Source of the DNA: Jeotgalibacillus malaysiensis
GTDB taxonomy: Bacteria; Bacillota; Bacilli; Bacillales; Jeotgalibacillaceae
Direction of reading: 5' to 3'
Length of the DNA: 64,000 nt
NCBI GenBank assembly: GCA_000818095.1
Contig: CP009416.1
Span: forward strand, 507,501 to 571,500
Shown here piece after piece: positions 24,261 through 33,607 of this stretch (its first letter is position 1; each line of letters starts with the position of its first letter). The notes under the pieces were generated by a model. The model made no database searches and was not told where the DNA came from. It saw only the letters and a program-made list of their open reading frames with translations. A program made the translations under genes and the position numbers.

Positions 24261-25400
24261 ATGCTTGTGCAGAAATGGTATAACATTTTTCCGAAAAATA
24301 CAGGGTTGAATATATATATTTGGATTATCTTTTGTATGCTGCCTTTTTATTTTATTTTCAGGTCATCCGGCTGGGTGGAAATTTCAGTCGGCGTTGCGAT
24401 GATTCTGGTGTTTTTTGCAGCTTACAGGCTTACCTATTTAACAAAAGGCTGGGTGAATTACGTCTGGGTGGGGATTGCCATTGCGATCAGTATTGCCATG
24501 ACGATTCTGTTCGGATTTGTGTATTTTGCAATCTTCCTGTCATTTATGATTGCAAGCGTCCAGCATAAAGTAGGGTTTTTTACGCTATATGGCATTCTTG
24601 TCGGCTCTACGATTATTACCGTCAATATTGCATTCTTTACACAGGATCAGCTGTTTTTCACACAGTTCCCATTCGTATTAGTCAGTGTGATCGGTGTGAT
24701 CCTGCTGCCGCTTAATTCATACAACAGAATGAAGCGCGAAAAGCTTGAGGGTCAGCTTGAATACGCTCAGAAGCGGATTTCAGATCTGATGGTCATGGAG
24801 GAGCGTCAGAGAATTGCGCGGGACCTTCATGATACGCTTGGACAAAAGCTTTCACTGATCGGACTGAAGAGTGATCTTGCAGCAAAATTAATTGCGGCTA
24901 ATCCAGATGGTGCGAAAAATGAACTGAACGATATCAATCAGACAGCACGAACAGCATTAAAAGAAGTGCGTGAACTCGTATCTGACATGCGTGGAACGAA
25001 GCTCGATGAAGAAATTATTCATATCCGCGAACTGCTCCATGTGGCCCAGATCAAGCCTGAAATAAAAGGGGATCCGATACTTGAGAATGTACCACTTTTA
25101 GTGGAAAATGTGGTCAGTATGTGTCTGAAGGAAGCTGTCACGAACGTAGTCAAACACAGCAGTGCGACGCGTTGTAAAGTAATGATTGAACAGCTTCCTA
25201 AAGAGTTAAAGGTGACCATTGAAGATAACGGAAAAGGCTTTACGACCGACCGTTCAATAGAAGGAAACGGGTTAAGAGGCATGAGAGAGCGCCTTGAATT
25301 TGTAAATGGGACGCTTGAAGTAGAAAGTGGACTCGGAACGACCATTACAATCTGTGTGCCGACAGTACTGAAGCAGGTTTCGAAAGGGGAAGCGCTATGA
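24261..25400 (+). CDS. desK: Thermosensor histidine kinase DesK
   Basis: A 379-residue HisKA_3-type kinase/phosphatase. The N-terminal sensor has about five membrane segments (residues 15-155). A coiled coil (EKLEGQLEYAQKRISDL) leads to the phospho-accepting His in RIARDLHDTLGQKLSLIG. The ATP domain has LKEAVTNVVKHS (N-box), DNGKGF (G1) and GLRGMRERLE (G2). In B. subtilis DesK senses membrane thickness and order in the cold and phosphorylates DesR. The start is ATG at 24261. Its stop overlaps the desR start by 4 bases. Confidence 0.94.
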   Translation: MLVQKWYNIFPKNTGLNIYIWIIFCMLPFYFIFRSSGWVEISVGVAMILVFFAAYRLTYLTKGWVNYVWVGIAIAISIAMTILFGFVYFAIFLSFMIASVQHKVGFFTLYGILVGSTIITVNIAFFTQDQLFFTQFPFVLVSVIGVILLPLNSYNRMKREKLEGQLEYAQKRISDLMVMEERQRIARDLHDTLGQKLSLIGLKSDLAAKLIAANPDGAKNELNDINQTARTALKEVRELVSDMRGTKLDEEIIHIRELLHVAQIKPEIKGDPILENVPLLVENVVSMCLKEAVTNVVKHSSATRCKVMIEQLPKELKVTIEDNGKGFTTDRSIEGNGLRGMRERLEFVNGTLEVESGLGTTITICVPTVLKQVSKGEAL

Positions 25401-25996
25401 TAAAAATTGTGTTAGCTGAAGATCAGACAATGCTGCTTGGAGCGCTTGGCTCCCTGCTTGATCTTGAAGAGGATATTGAAGTAATCGGAAAAGCCAAAAA
25501 CGGGGAAGAAGCCGTTGAAATCGTGAAGTCTTTAAAGCCTGATATCTGTATCATGGATATTGAAATGCCCCTTAAAACAGGGCTTGATGCAGCTGAAGAA
25601 TTAAAAGATGAACCCTGCAAAATCATTATTCTGACGACCTTTGCAAGACCTGGCTATTTTGAAAGAGCAAGGAATGCCGGCGTCAGCGGCTATCTGCTGA
25701 AAGACAGTCCAAGCGAAGAACTGGCACGCTCAATTCGCACGATTATGGAAGGCCGCAGAATCTATGCGCCTGAACTTGTAGATATGGCATTAACCGAAGC
25801 AAACCCGCTGACAGAGCGCGAACGCGAAGTGATGGAGCTGATCGCAGAAGGAAAAACAACAAAAGAAATCGCCGGCACCCTCTTCATCACAAACGGAACC
25901 GTCCGAAACTACATCTCAGTCATACTAGACAAACTCGAAGTCTCAAACCGCATCGAAGCCATTTCCCGTTTTAGAGAAAAGGGCTGGTTCAAGTAA
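25397..25996 (+). CDS. desR: Cold-response regulator DesR
   Basis: A 199-residue NarL/LuxR-type response regulator. The receiver has acidic residues AEDQ, phospho-acceptor Asp in CIMDIEMP, and Lys in LLKDSP. The C-terminal HTH is LTEREREVMELIAEGKTTKEIA, continuing through NGTVRNYIS. It is translationally coupled to desK (ATGA overlap). Phospho-DesR activates des. No terminator is obvious before repeat R1. Confidence 0.94.
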   Translation: MIKIVLAEDQTMLLGALGSLLDLEEDIEVIGKAKNGEEAVEIVKSLKPDICIMDIEMPLKTGLDAAEELKDEPCKIIILTTFARPGYFERARNAGVSGYLLKDSPSEELARSIRTIMEGRRIYAPELVDMALTEANPLTEREREVMELIAEGKTTKEIAGTLFITNGTVRNYISVILDKLEVSNRIEAISRFREKGWFK

Positions 25997-26050
25997 TTTG
26001 AATCTACTTAGATATAGAAAGAATACTGTTTTGTATTTGTTATTCCAGAG

Positions 26051-26177
26051 GTGAGCGAAGCGTAAGGCGGCGACTCCACCGGGATGTGACGGACAGCTGA
26101 GACCCCGCAGACGCGAAGCGTTGAGGAGGCTCAGCGCCGTCCCCGGGGAAAGCGTCCGCCTGAAGTGCAGCGAACCG
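26051..26177. repeat. Dispersed repeat R1, copy 2
   Basis: GGCGGCGACTCCACCGGGA, GACAGCTGAGACCCCGCAG, GAGGAGGCTCAGCG and GAAAGCGTCCGCCTGAAG, in the orientation opposite to copy 1 at 9090. It lies between desR and the cydDC promoter. Confidence 0.85.
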
Positions 26178-26276
26178 GCTTCCGTCGACATCACCATTTC
26201 CTACATACAAATGTGCTCAAACAATCCTATCACATGAAAAATCACGTATAATCATATATAATAAAAATAAAACGAC

Positions 26277-26294
26277 ATGTGAAAAATTTCACAA
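26277..26294 (+). promoter_or_regulatory. Rex operator upstream of cydDC
   Basis: ATGTGAAAAATTTCACAA is a near-perfect dyad matching the Rex consensus (TTGTGAA...TTCACAA). It lies about 37 bp before the cydD start. In B. subtilis Rex represses cydABCD at low NADH, so redox control of cydDC is predicted. Confidence 0.8.
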
Positions 26295-26330
26295 TACCGA
26301 CAATAACTAATGATCGGAGAGATTTGATCT

Positions 26331-28058
26331 ATGAATCAACTTTCGCAATATGCGAAGCAATATAAAGGCACACAATTGCTGATGGTTCTGATTGCGCTAT
26401 TAACAGGCGTTAGCATCATTGCACAGGCCTATTTTATCGTCATGATTGTAGACGAGGTATTCTTAAAGGGCGCTGGTCTGTCTGATGTTGTACCACTTTT
26501 CGGCTGGCTGGCCGTCGCACTCATCGCACGCGCCATGCTGACATACGCAAGCGGTCGGACAGGCGCATGGCTTGCTGCAAAGGTCAAACAGACGATCAGA
26601 GAGAAGCTGCTTGAAAAATATGCAGGTAACCCTGTACAGGCTTCACTTCAGGGTCAGTCTGGACGTAAGGTCAGTGTGCTGATGGATGCAGTCGATGAAG
26701 TCGACAGCTATTTCAGTAAATATATTCCTCAGCTTACACTGACAGCGTTTATTCCACTCATGATTATCATCACAGCGTTCTGGCAGGATTGGATTACAGG
26801 GACGGTTCTCCTCGTCTCAGCACCATTTATTCCGTTGTTTTTTATCATTATCGGAATCAAGACGCAGAAAAAGTCTGAAGAACAGCTTGAACAGCTGTCA
26901 GCTTTTTCAGGTACGTTTCTTGATACACTTCAGGGTCTGACAACGCTAAAGCTGTTTGGTCAGGCGAAAAAGCAGCGGGATACAATAGAAGACAGCAGTC
27001 TGAAGTTCAGGGATGCAACGCTTGAAGTGCTGAAAATCGCGTTTATCTCGTCTCTTGCACTTGAATATATTTCAATGCTCGGAGTGGGACTTGTTGCACT
27101 GGAGCTTGGACTGAGACTGATTTACTTTGAGAGCGTTACGTTTTTCACAGCGTTTTTCATGCTCGTACTGGCACCTGAATTTTATGTGGCGATCAGAGAG
27201 CTTGGCAATGCATTTCACACAGGACGCGGAAGTATTGGTGCAGCCAAGTTGATTGACGAAGAGCTTTCAAAGGAAGAAGACCGTGTGAACTGGGGCAGCG
27301 AAAAGCTCTCAAACACGCAGCCGCCGCACATTCAATTTGATCAGACTGTCTTTCAATACAGCAAGGACGGCTTCGGGCTCGGACCACTGCAGGCTGATAT
27401 TAAGCCTTATGAAAACATTGCGCTAATTGGTAAAAGCGGGTCGGGTAAGTCAACGGCACTGAATCTGCTCAGCGGATTGATTGCACCGACAGCAGGAGCC
27501 GTCAAAATCAATGGAAATGATTTATCTCACTATGAAGAAGAAAGCTGGTTTGATCAGCTAAGCTATATTTCTCAGCAGCCGTTTATTTTTTCCGGCACGC
27601 TTGCCGATAATATTGCCATTGGCAGTAAACAAGAAGCAACGCGCAGTGACATTGAAGCAGCTGCCGAAAAAGCCGGGCTGATGCCGCTGATTGAGGCGCT
27701 TCAAAAAGGACTCGATACGCTGGTTGGAGAAGGCGGAAGAGGACTTTCAGGTGGAGAAAAGCAGCGTCTTGCGCTTGCAAGGGCATTTCTTAAGAAGCCT
27801 TCAGTGATCTTATTTGATGAGCCGACAACAGGACTTGATCTGAAAACCGAACAGATTCTCACTGCTTCGATGGAAGAGTTGTCAAAGGACGCAACTGTTA
27901 TCACCGTCGCTCACAGATTGTATACGATTAAAAATGCTGACCAGATTCTGATGCTTGAAGATGGAAAGCTGATTGTAAAGGGACAGCATCGCGATTTATT
28001 ATCAGAGCCCGCCTATCAGGAAATGGTACAGGGAGGTGGCGCAAGTGCGAGAGCTTAG
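26331..28058 (+). CDS. cydD: Thiol reductant ABC exporter subunit CydD
   Basis: A 575-residue fused membrane/ATPase half-transporter. Six membrane segments lie in the first 300 residues. The nucleotide domain has Walker A GKSGSGKST, signature LSGGEKQR and Walker B VILFDEPTTGLD. With CydC it exports glutathione/cysteine-type thiols (E. coli) and is needed for assembly of cytochrome bd. The N-terminal MNQLSQYAKQYKG is typical of the Gram-positive type. The cydC start lies inside its 3' end. Usually cydAB precede these genes; here they are absent from the window. Confidence 0.92.
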   Translation: MNQLSQYAKQYKGTQLLMVLIALLTGVSIIAQAYFIVMIVDEVFLKGAGLSDVVPLFGWLAVALIARAMLTYASGRTGAWLAAKVKQTIREKLLEKYAGNPVQASLQGQSGRKVSVLMDAVDEVDSYFSKYIPQLTLTAFIPLMIIITAFWQDWITGTVLLVSAPFIPLFFIIIGIKTQKKSEEQLEQLSAFSGTFLDTLQGLTTLKLFGQAKKQRDTIEDSSLKFRDATLEVLKIAFISSLALEYISMLGVGLVALELGLRLIYFESVTFFTAFFMLVLAPEFYVAIRELGNAFHTGRGSIGAAKLIDEELSKEEDRVNWGSEKLSNTQPPHIQFDQTVFQYSKDGFGLGPLQADIKPYENIALIGKSGSGKSTALNLLSGLIAPTAGAVKINGNDLSHYEEESWFDQLSYISQQPFIFSGTLADNIAIGSKQEATRSDIEAAAEKAGLMPLIEALQKGLDTLVGEGGRGLSGGEKQRLALARAFLKKPSVILFDEPTTGLDLKTEQILTASMEELSKDATVITVAHRLYTIKNADQILMLEDGKLIVKGQHRDLLSEPAYQEMVQGGGASARA

Positions 28059-29757
28059 TATCGTATTAAGACAAATTGCCGTTGAAAGAAAAAATGTCTG
28101 GTACTCTGTTTTGTTTGGCTATATCGGCGGTGTAACAGCTGCGGGTCTGTTTGCAGCGAGTGGTTATCTCATTTCAAAAGCTGCGCTGATTCCGCCCGTT
28201 TATACATTGACACTGCTGATTGCTTTTATTAAAGTATTCGGTCTGGTGAAGGCCGGTTCTAAATATGGTGAACGAATGGTATCCCACCGTGCGACCTTTA
28301 ATATTCTGGCCGGGATCCGCGTACGCTTTTTTGAAAAGCTTGAACCCCTCGCACCGGGGATTTTTCAAAAGTTCAGAAGCGGTGATTTACTTGCGAGGAT
28401 TACAGGGGACGTAGAAAGTCTGCAGAATTTCTTTTTACGCGTCTATTATCCACCGCTTGTACTAATCCTTGTCTTTATCAGCGCCATGCTTTTCACCACT
28501 TTCTATTCATTCTGGTTTCCGCTGATTTTTGCAGCAGGGCTTCTGTTAACGGGGCTGATCATTCCGGCACTGTTTGCACTGCGCAGACAAAAGATTGAAG
28601 AGAAGGTAAGGGAATCGCGCGCTATACTCTCAACAGATACCGCTGAAGTTTTATACGGCTTCAGAGATTTAAAAATTTATCAGCAGCTTGATGAAAAAGG
28701 CGCATCACTTCGCACGTCATCTGCTGCCTATATTGCCAATCAGGAGAAAAGCAGCAGTCAGAGCATGTTCAACCAGTCTGTCAATCAGGCAGCAGGTCTT
28801 CTGATCTCATGGGTCGTACTCGCTGCAGGTGTCTATCTCGTTCAGCAGGATCAGCTTGATGGGGTATTCCTTGCAATGCTTGTCATGCTGTCACTGAATA
28901 TCTTTGAAAATGCAGCACCAATGGCTGTGCTTCCACCGCATTTAGAAGACAGCAGAAAGGCTTCATCACGATTAAATGAAGTGACAGATATGGTGCCTGC
29001 GACTGCTTCGGAACCTTATGAAACGCTGACTGATGAAGCACCGTCGATTTCTTTCCAATCAGTTTCTTATACACATGAAGGAGAGGAAAGACCTGCAGTT
29101 GATCAAACTTCATTTGAGGTAAAAGCAGGTTCAAAAACGGCGATTGTCGGGGCAAGCGGCTCAGGTAAGTCAACGATCTTTCAGCTGCTGCTCGGCGTGC
29201 TCAGAACGAATGACGGCGATATTGCGATCCAGGACCGCTCCATCCGCCATATCAAATCTGAGGACATCTGGGAAAAAGCGAATGTCGTGATGCAGGAGAA
29301 TCACTTTTTCTATGGGACAATCAGAGATAATCTTCAGATTGCAAGAGAAGGTCTGACAGATGAAGAGATGCAGTGGGTGCTTGAAAAGGTACAGCTGTCG
29401 AGATTTACTCTGGATGATGCTGTGCTTGAAAAAGGTGAGAACCTTTCTGGCGGAGAACGTCAGCGTCTTGCCATTGCACGTGCATTGCTTAGAAAACGCA
29501 GCTTATGGCTGCTTGATGAACCGCTCAGCTCTATTGATAACGTGACATCTGCTGACATTATGCGCTACCTTGAAGAGCGCACGGAAGACGCGACAGTCTG
29601 CCTGATCAGCCACCAGCTGAATGGTCTTGAGAAAATGGATCAGATCATCGTAATGGACGGCGGACAAATTGCTGAAAAAGGGTCATATGAAGAATTAATG
29701 ACTGCGAAAGGCATGTTTTATGAAATGAAGAAAATTGAACAGGAAATTTTAGTGTAG
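28045..29757 (+). CDS. cydC: Thiol reductant ABC exporter subunit CydC
   Basis: A 570-residue partner of CydD. Six membrane segments are followed by an ATPase domain with GASGSGKST, LSGGERQR and WLLDEPLSSID. I chose GTG at 28045, eight bases after GGGAGG; a GTG at 28036 overlaps that site. It overlaps cydD by 14 bases, so translation is coupled. A strong terminator follows, then a family iv phased element. Confidence 0.9.
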   Translation: MRELSIVLRQIAVERKNVWYSVLFGYIGGVTAAGLFAASGYLISKAALIPPVYTLTLLIAFIKVFGLVKAGSKYGERMVSHRATFNILAGIRVRFFEKLEPLAPGIFQKFRSGDLLARITGDVESLQNFFLRVYYPPLVLILVFISAMLFTTFYSFWFPLIFAAGLLLTGLIIPALFALRRQKIEEKVRESRAILSTDTAEVLYGFRDLKIYQQLDEKGASLRTSSAAYIANQEKSSSQSMFNQSVNQAAGLLISWVVLAAGVYLVQQDQLDGVFLAMLVMLSLNIFENAAPMAVLPPHLEDSRKASSRLNEVTDMVPATASEPYETLTDEAPSISFQSVSYTHEGEERPAVDQTSFEVKAGSKTAIVGASGSGKSTIFQLLLGVLRTNDGDIAIQDRSIRHIKSEDIWEKANVVMQENHFFYGTIRDNLQIAREGLTDEEMQWVLEKVQLSRFTLDDAVLEKGENLSGGERQRLAIARALLRKRSLWLLDEPLSSIDNVTSADIMRYLEERTEDATVCLISHQLNGLEKMDQIIVMDGGQIAEKGSYEELMTAKGMFYEMKKIEQEILV

Positions 29758-29783
29758 AAAAACCGCCTCCTCGGCGGTTTTTC
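29758..29783 (+). terminator. Intrinsic terminator of cydDC
   Basis: AAAAACCGCC / GGCGGTTTTT stem with a 5-base loop and a T tail. Confidence 0.9.
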
Positions 29784-29800
29784 TTTTGGCAGGGGAAGGG

Positions 29801-30115
29801 GCAAATGTCGGTGTTTCGGCTGGGAATGTCTCAATTTGACTCGGATTTGTCGCGATCCACCCGGGGAATTGTATCAATCCGCGGCCGGTATGTATCAATC
29901 CCGCCCCGATTTGACGCCTTCCCGTACAAACTCGTACCACCACCCCCTCTTAGTGTCCTTAAGAAACAAAAAGCCTGTTACTCAAGTGCATGAAGGGCAA
30001 ATGTCGGTGTTTCGGCTGGGAATGTCTCAATTTGACTCGGATTTGTCGCGATCCACCCGGGGAATTGTATCAATCCGCGGCCGGTATGTATCAATCCCCC
30101 CTCAATTTGCCGCCT
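29801..30115. repeat. Compound phased element, family iv locus 2
   Basis: Array 1 boxes are at 29806, 29827, 29848, 29870, 29891 and 29912; array 2 boxes are at 30002, 30023, 30044, 30066, 30087 and 30108. Both show steps 21, 21, 22, 21, 21. Boxes read TGTCTCAAT, TGTCGCGAT, TGTATCAAT and similar. The two arrays are nearly identical direct repeats offset by 196 bp. The spacer between them carries TGTCCTTAAGAAAC, AAAGCCTGTTAC and GTGCATGAAGGGCAAATG, homologous to the other loci. The element lies after the cydC terminator and before the helicase gene. Confidence 0.88.
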
Positions 30116-30204
30116 TCCCACCAGAACACGACCATCTCCCCCTGCTCAAAAACCGGAATCAATGGTACGATAACCGTAGAATAGTTTACAGGAGACGAAC
30201 GGAT

Positions 30205-32358
30205 ATGGCAGATTATTTTACTAGAAAAAAGCGTGAGATTGGCGTCAATCTGAATGAAGTACAAAAGCAGGCTGTTCTCCATGGGGATGGTCCGCTTCTT
30301 CTGCTTGCCTCACCGGGATCAGGGAAGACGACAACCATTATGATGCGGATCGGTCATCTGATTGAAGAACGCGGCGTAGACCCTGAGCGAATCAAGGGCG
30401 TTACATTCAGTAAAGCGGCTGCAGATGACATGAAGCAGCGCTATAAAAGGATGTTTCCCGCATTGCCGGAAGTGGATTTTTCAACAATTCACAGCCTTGC
30501 CTTCGCTGTAGTTTGTGATTACCTCAGAAAAGAACAAAAAGTCTGGCAGCTGATTGAGGGGCCGGTCGAAGATCCATCTGATTATACAGCGAACAAAAAA
30601 CTGCTGCTGCGCACATTGTTTCAGCGTTTTAACAAGGAAGCGATGACAGATGATCAGCTTGAGGAGATGTCTAATTACATCAGCCTGATTAAAAATAAGC
30701 TGCTACCGAGAAAGAAGTGGGGCTCAGTTGTTTGTGAAGTCACTAACGCTGAACAGATTGCAGCTGAATATGAAGCGATCAAACGAAAGGATCCCGAGAA
30801 GCTGCTGCTTGATTACGATGATATGCTGACACTTGCGCTTGAGGCTTTCGAACAGGACCGGAAGCTTTTGAAGAAATATCAGCAGCGCTATGATCACCTG
30901 CTGACAGATGAGAGCCAGGATACGTCACTGGTACAGCATGCCATCGTTGAAAAGCTTGTTGAGCCTCATCAGAACCTGTGTGTTGTAGCGGATGATGACC
31001 AGTCGATCTATACGTGGAGGGCAGCAGAGCCGCAATATTTGCTTGATTTTAAAAAGGTTTATCCCGAAGCGAAAATTTTAATGATGGAGCAGAATTACCG
31101 TTCTACGCCTGAGATCGTCAATGCGGCAAATGAATTTATCAAACGGAATAAAAACCGTTATGAAAAGAATATGTTTACTGAAAATGAGGCAGGTGAACCT
31201 GTCAGTATCAAGGTGTTCCCTGATTACGAAGATCAGGCAGCCTACCTGGCGCAGGAGCTGTCAAAGCTTGATAACTACCGTGATGCAGCTGTCTTATATC
31301 GAACGAACAGCTCGTCTATTCTTATTATGAATGAGCTTGAACGTGCGCGGATTCCGTTTTATATGAAAGATTCGGATGTTCGGTTTTTCAGCCACTGGAT
31401 TGTAGAGGATATCCTTAACTTTATGCGCCTTACATTCAACAACACGCGGACAGATTTATTTGAAAAGATTTCTATGAAGTGCCTCGGTTATGTCACCCGC
31501 CAGCAGCTGTTTGAGCTGAAAAAGCAGCCGGAGGAAGGCAGTGTATTTGATCGCTTACTTAACTTGAGTTCGCTCAAGGATTATCAACGTAAGCAGATCA
31601 ATGGATTGAAGCGGGCTTTTGAAAGAATGGAAGGCGGGGAACCTTACCGCGTGATCCGTCTGATCAGAGAACAGGCCGGCTATGATCGTGCGCTTGAGAA
31701 AATGAGTGAAAATCTCGGTTTTTCGATTGAATATTTACATGATGTATTATCAACACTTGAACAGATTGCACAGAAGGAAACAGGAATGGTCGCATTTGCG
31801 AATCGCCTGAAGCAGCTTGAATCACTGCTGAAAACGTCCAAGTTTAATAAACACGAAAATGCCGTTACACTGTCAACGCTTCACAGCTCCAAGGGTCTGG
31901 AATTTAAAAAAGTGTATATGTTGGATCTGATTGCGGATGTCATTCCTTCTAAAAGTGATGTGAAGGAACAGGATAAAGGGAATAAGGATCCGATGGAAGA
32001 AGCTGCACGTCTGTTTTATGTAGGTATGACGCGGGCTGAGAAAGAGCTTGAGTTGCTTTCCTATAGAAACAGAGCGGGCAGTAAAACAAACCCTTCACCG
32101 TTTTTACTCAGGGTCAATAAAATTATTAATCCGCCTGAACAACAGCAGGTGTATGAAAGTAGAATTCCACAGAATCCCAATGCTTTAAGAAGAGTATCGG
32201 ATCTTGAGGTTGGTCGGAAGGTAAAGCACCGTGTATTTGGTACAGGCCGGATTGAAGGGTTTTCTGAGGATGGACTTGAAATTAAATTTTCCAAAGGCAC
32301 AAAGCGCCTTGCACTGGACCTGTGTCTGACGATGGGGCTGCTTGAGCCTGCTGAATAA
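30205..32358 (+). CDS. yjcD: UvrD/Rep-family superfamily I DNA helicase
   Basis: A 717-residue SF1A helicase. Motif Ia region and Walker A are LLLASPGSGKTTT (residues 31-43), motif II is LLTDESQDTS, motif III is ADDDQSIYTWRAA, motif IV is QNYRST, motif V is STLHSSKGLEFKKVY and motif VI is FYVGMTRAEK. The C-terminal LEVGRKVKHRVFGTGRIEGF is a small PcrA-like tail. Length and motifs match B. subtilis YjcD. I chose ATG at 30205 with GGAG upstream; the in-frame extension to 29836 translates the phased arrays and is rejected. It probably acts in DNA repair. Confidence 0.88.
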   Translation: MADYFTRKKREIGVNLNEVQKQAVLHGDGPLLLLASPGSGKTTTIMMRIGHLIEERGVDPERIKGVTFSKAAADDMKQRYKRMFPALPEVDFSTIHSLAFAVVCDYLRKEQKVWQLIEGPVEDPSDYTANKKLLLRTLFQRFNKEAMTDDQLEEMSNYISLIKNKLLPRKKWGSVVCEVTNAEQIAAEYEAIKRKDPEKLLLDYDDMLTLALEAFEQDRKLLKKYQQRYDHLLTDESQDTSLVQHAIVEKLVEPHQNLCVVADDDQSIYTWRAAEPQYLLDFKKVYPEAKILMMEQNYRSTPEIVNAANEFIKRNKNRYEKNMFTENEAGEPVSIKVFPDYEDQAAYLAQELSKLDNYRDAAVLYRTNSSSILIMNELERARIPFYMKDSDVRFFSHWIVEDILNFMRLTFNNTRTDLFEKISMKCLGYVTRQQLFELKKQPEEGSVFDRLLNLSSLKDYQRKQINGLKRAFERMEGGEPYRVIRLIREQAGYDRALEKMSENLGFSIEYLHDVLSTLEQIAQKETGMVAFANRLKQLESLLKTSKFNKHENAVTLSTLHSSKGLEFKKVYMLDLIADVIPSKSDVKEQDKGNKDPMEEAARLFYVGMTRAEKELELLSYRNRAGSKTNPSPFLLRVNKIINPPEQQQVYESRIPQNPNALRRVSDLEVGRKVKHRVFGTGRIEGFSEDGLEIKFSKGTKRLALDLCLTMGLLEPAE

Positions 32359-32389
32359 AAGGACTGTCGCTATAAGACAGTCCTTTTTT
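32359..32389 (+). terminator. Intrinsic terminator of helicase gene
   Basis: Perfect 10-bp stem AAGGACTGTC / GACAGTCCTT, then T-run. Confidence 0.92.
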
Positions 32390-32447
32390 CAATGTTTGCA
32401 GGAGATCTCAGCAGGTAAATGGAAAATATAAGGGGAGGGGTGAGATC

Positions 32448-32585
32448 ATGCGTGAAGTTGTCGGGAAATGTGTCAGATGTGGAAAAACGGTATATTGTGC
32501 GGATGGCTTCCTTGATGGTATTTATCATGAGAAGGATCTTTATTGTCATCCTTGCTGGGAGGAAATGAATGATGAAGACAGCTGA
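32448..32585 (+). CDS. Small zinc-finger-like protein (45 aa)
   Basis: A 45-residue ORF with the pattern KCVRCGK..YCADG..YHEKDLYCHPCW. It contains two CxxC pairs plus His residues, so a treble-clef or LIM-like zinc site is likely. ATG at 32448 has AGGGGAGGGGTGA upstream. Its last 17 bases overlap the start of the acetyltransferase gene, so the two are coupled. It is shorter than usual annotation cut-offs. The function is unknown; an adaptor or DNA/RNA-binding role is possible. Confidence 0.7.
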   Translation: MREVVGKCVRCGKTVYCADGFLDGIYHEKDLYCHPCWEEMNDEDS

Positions 32586-33384
32586 ACAGGCGGCAAAACG
32601 AATTGCTGCAGCGAATCAAAAATCGAATCAATACGTCGGATATTGCGGAACAGAAGCTGATGAGATTTTGAAATCCCTAACAGAAGACATCTCAGAAGAA
32701 CATATTTACTGGTCAGGAGACGATCTGTTAATCCTTGATTATGAAGATGGCGCAGGTGAAATGTGGGGGCCGTTTATTGATAGCAGCGGATCTGATTGGT
32801 CACAAAGGGCAAACCGTCTGATCAACATGGTACCTGATAGGACAGTGCTTTATGGCTTCTACGGTCACGAAAATATCAGGGCAATCGAATGGATGAAAAG
32901 TCTTGGTGCTGAGCTGAAAGGGGAAGAAGTTATCTTAAAGGCCAGCTGTTTCATGCCTGAAAAAACTGAAGGCGCGATCAAGATCAACATATTATCAGAT
33001 CAGGAGTTTAATGAGTTCGAGAGGTTGCACAATCAGGTATTCCCTGAAACTTACTATAACGCAGAGACAATCCTGAAAAGAACAAACCCTAATCGTCCAT
33101 TACTCGCTGCAGTAAATGCAGGACAATTAGCCGGCTATATTTATGCCGAGTCAGATCCTGAATTTGGTGAAGCTTCAGTGGAATACCTTGCAGTAAATGA
33201 AGCTGCAAGAGGGAAAGGAGCAGGTTACGCGTTACTCAGAGCCGCTATGCAAAAGCTATTTGAAGAGCAGCAAACGAAAGAAATCAGCCTCTGCGTCAGT
33301 AAAACCAACCAAACCGCGATCAGACTTTATCAGCGAGCGGGTTTTTATATTGACAAAGAATTACTGTATTTTAAGAAAGTTTGA
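32569..33384 (+). CDS. GNAT-family acetyltransferase with N-terminal extension
   Basis: A 271-residue protein. The C-terminal half (about 135-271) is a GNAT domain with VEYLAVNEAARGKGAGYALL (acetyl-CoA loop R-G-K-G-A-G) and a typical AIRLYQRAGFY end. The N-terminal half is a degenerate GNAT-like or unknown domain with several Asp/Trp residues (YWSGDDLLILDYED). The start is ATG at 32569 or 32572, inside the end of the small zinc-protein gene. The acceptor is unknown. Confidence 0.82.
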   Translation: MMKTAEQAAKRIAAANQKSNQYVGYCGTEADEILKSLTEDISEEHIYWSGDDLLILDYEDGAGEMWGPFIDSSGSDWSQRANRLINMVPDRTVLYGFYGHENIRAIEWMKSLGAELKGEEVILKASCFMPEKTEGAIKINILSDQEFNEFERLHNQVFPETYYNAETILKRTNPNRPLLAAVNAGQLAGYIYAESDPEFGEASVEYLAVNEAARGKGAGYALLRAAMQKLFEEQQTKEISLCVSKTNQTAIRLYQRAGFYIDKELLYFKKV

Positions 33385-33437
33385 TCTATTCTATAGAAGC
33401 TAAGTGAGGAAAATAAGTGTTTACCAATAAATCATAG

Positions 33438-33563
33438 TGTAACGGAGTGGAAGGCGGCGACTCCGGGACGAGTAGCGGGACAGCTGAGACCCCGGAAGCC
33501 GTAGGCTGAGGAGGCTCAGCGCCCGCCGTCCGGAAAGCGTCCGCCTGAAGCGCAGTGAAACGG
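33438..33563. repeat. Dispersed repeat R1, copy 3
   Basis: GGCGGCGACTCCGGGACGAG, GACAGCTGAGACCCCGGAAG, GAGGAGGCTCAGCGCC and GGAAAGCGTCCGCCTGAAG. It has the same orientation as copy 2 and abuts the gabD terminator. Confidence 0.85.
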
Positions 33564-33565
33564 TT

Positions 33566-33600
33566 ATGAAAAAGGTGAGACGAAAATCCGTCCCACCTTT
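33566..33600 (-). terminator. Intrinsic terminator of gabD
   Basis: AAAGGTGAGACG pairs with CGTCCCACCTTT (one mismatch); the minus strand ends in a T-run. Confidence 0.85.
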
Positions 33601-33607
33601 AAACCTT

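Noticed and set aside
29836-30204. N-terminal extension of the helicase ORF
   Set aside because: It encodes the family iv arrays in translation; the helicase begins at ATG 30205 with a ribosome site and family-like N-terminus.
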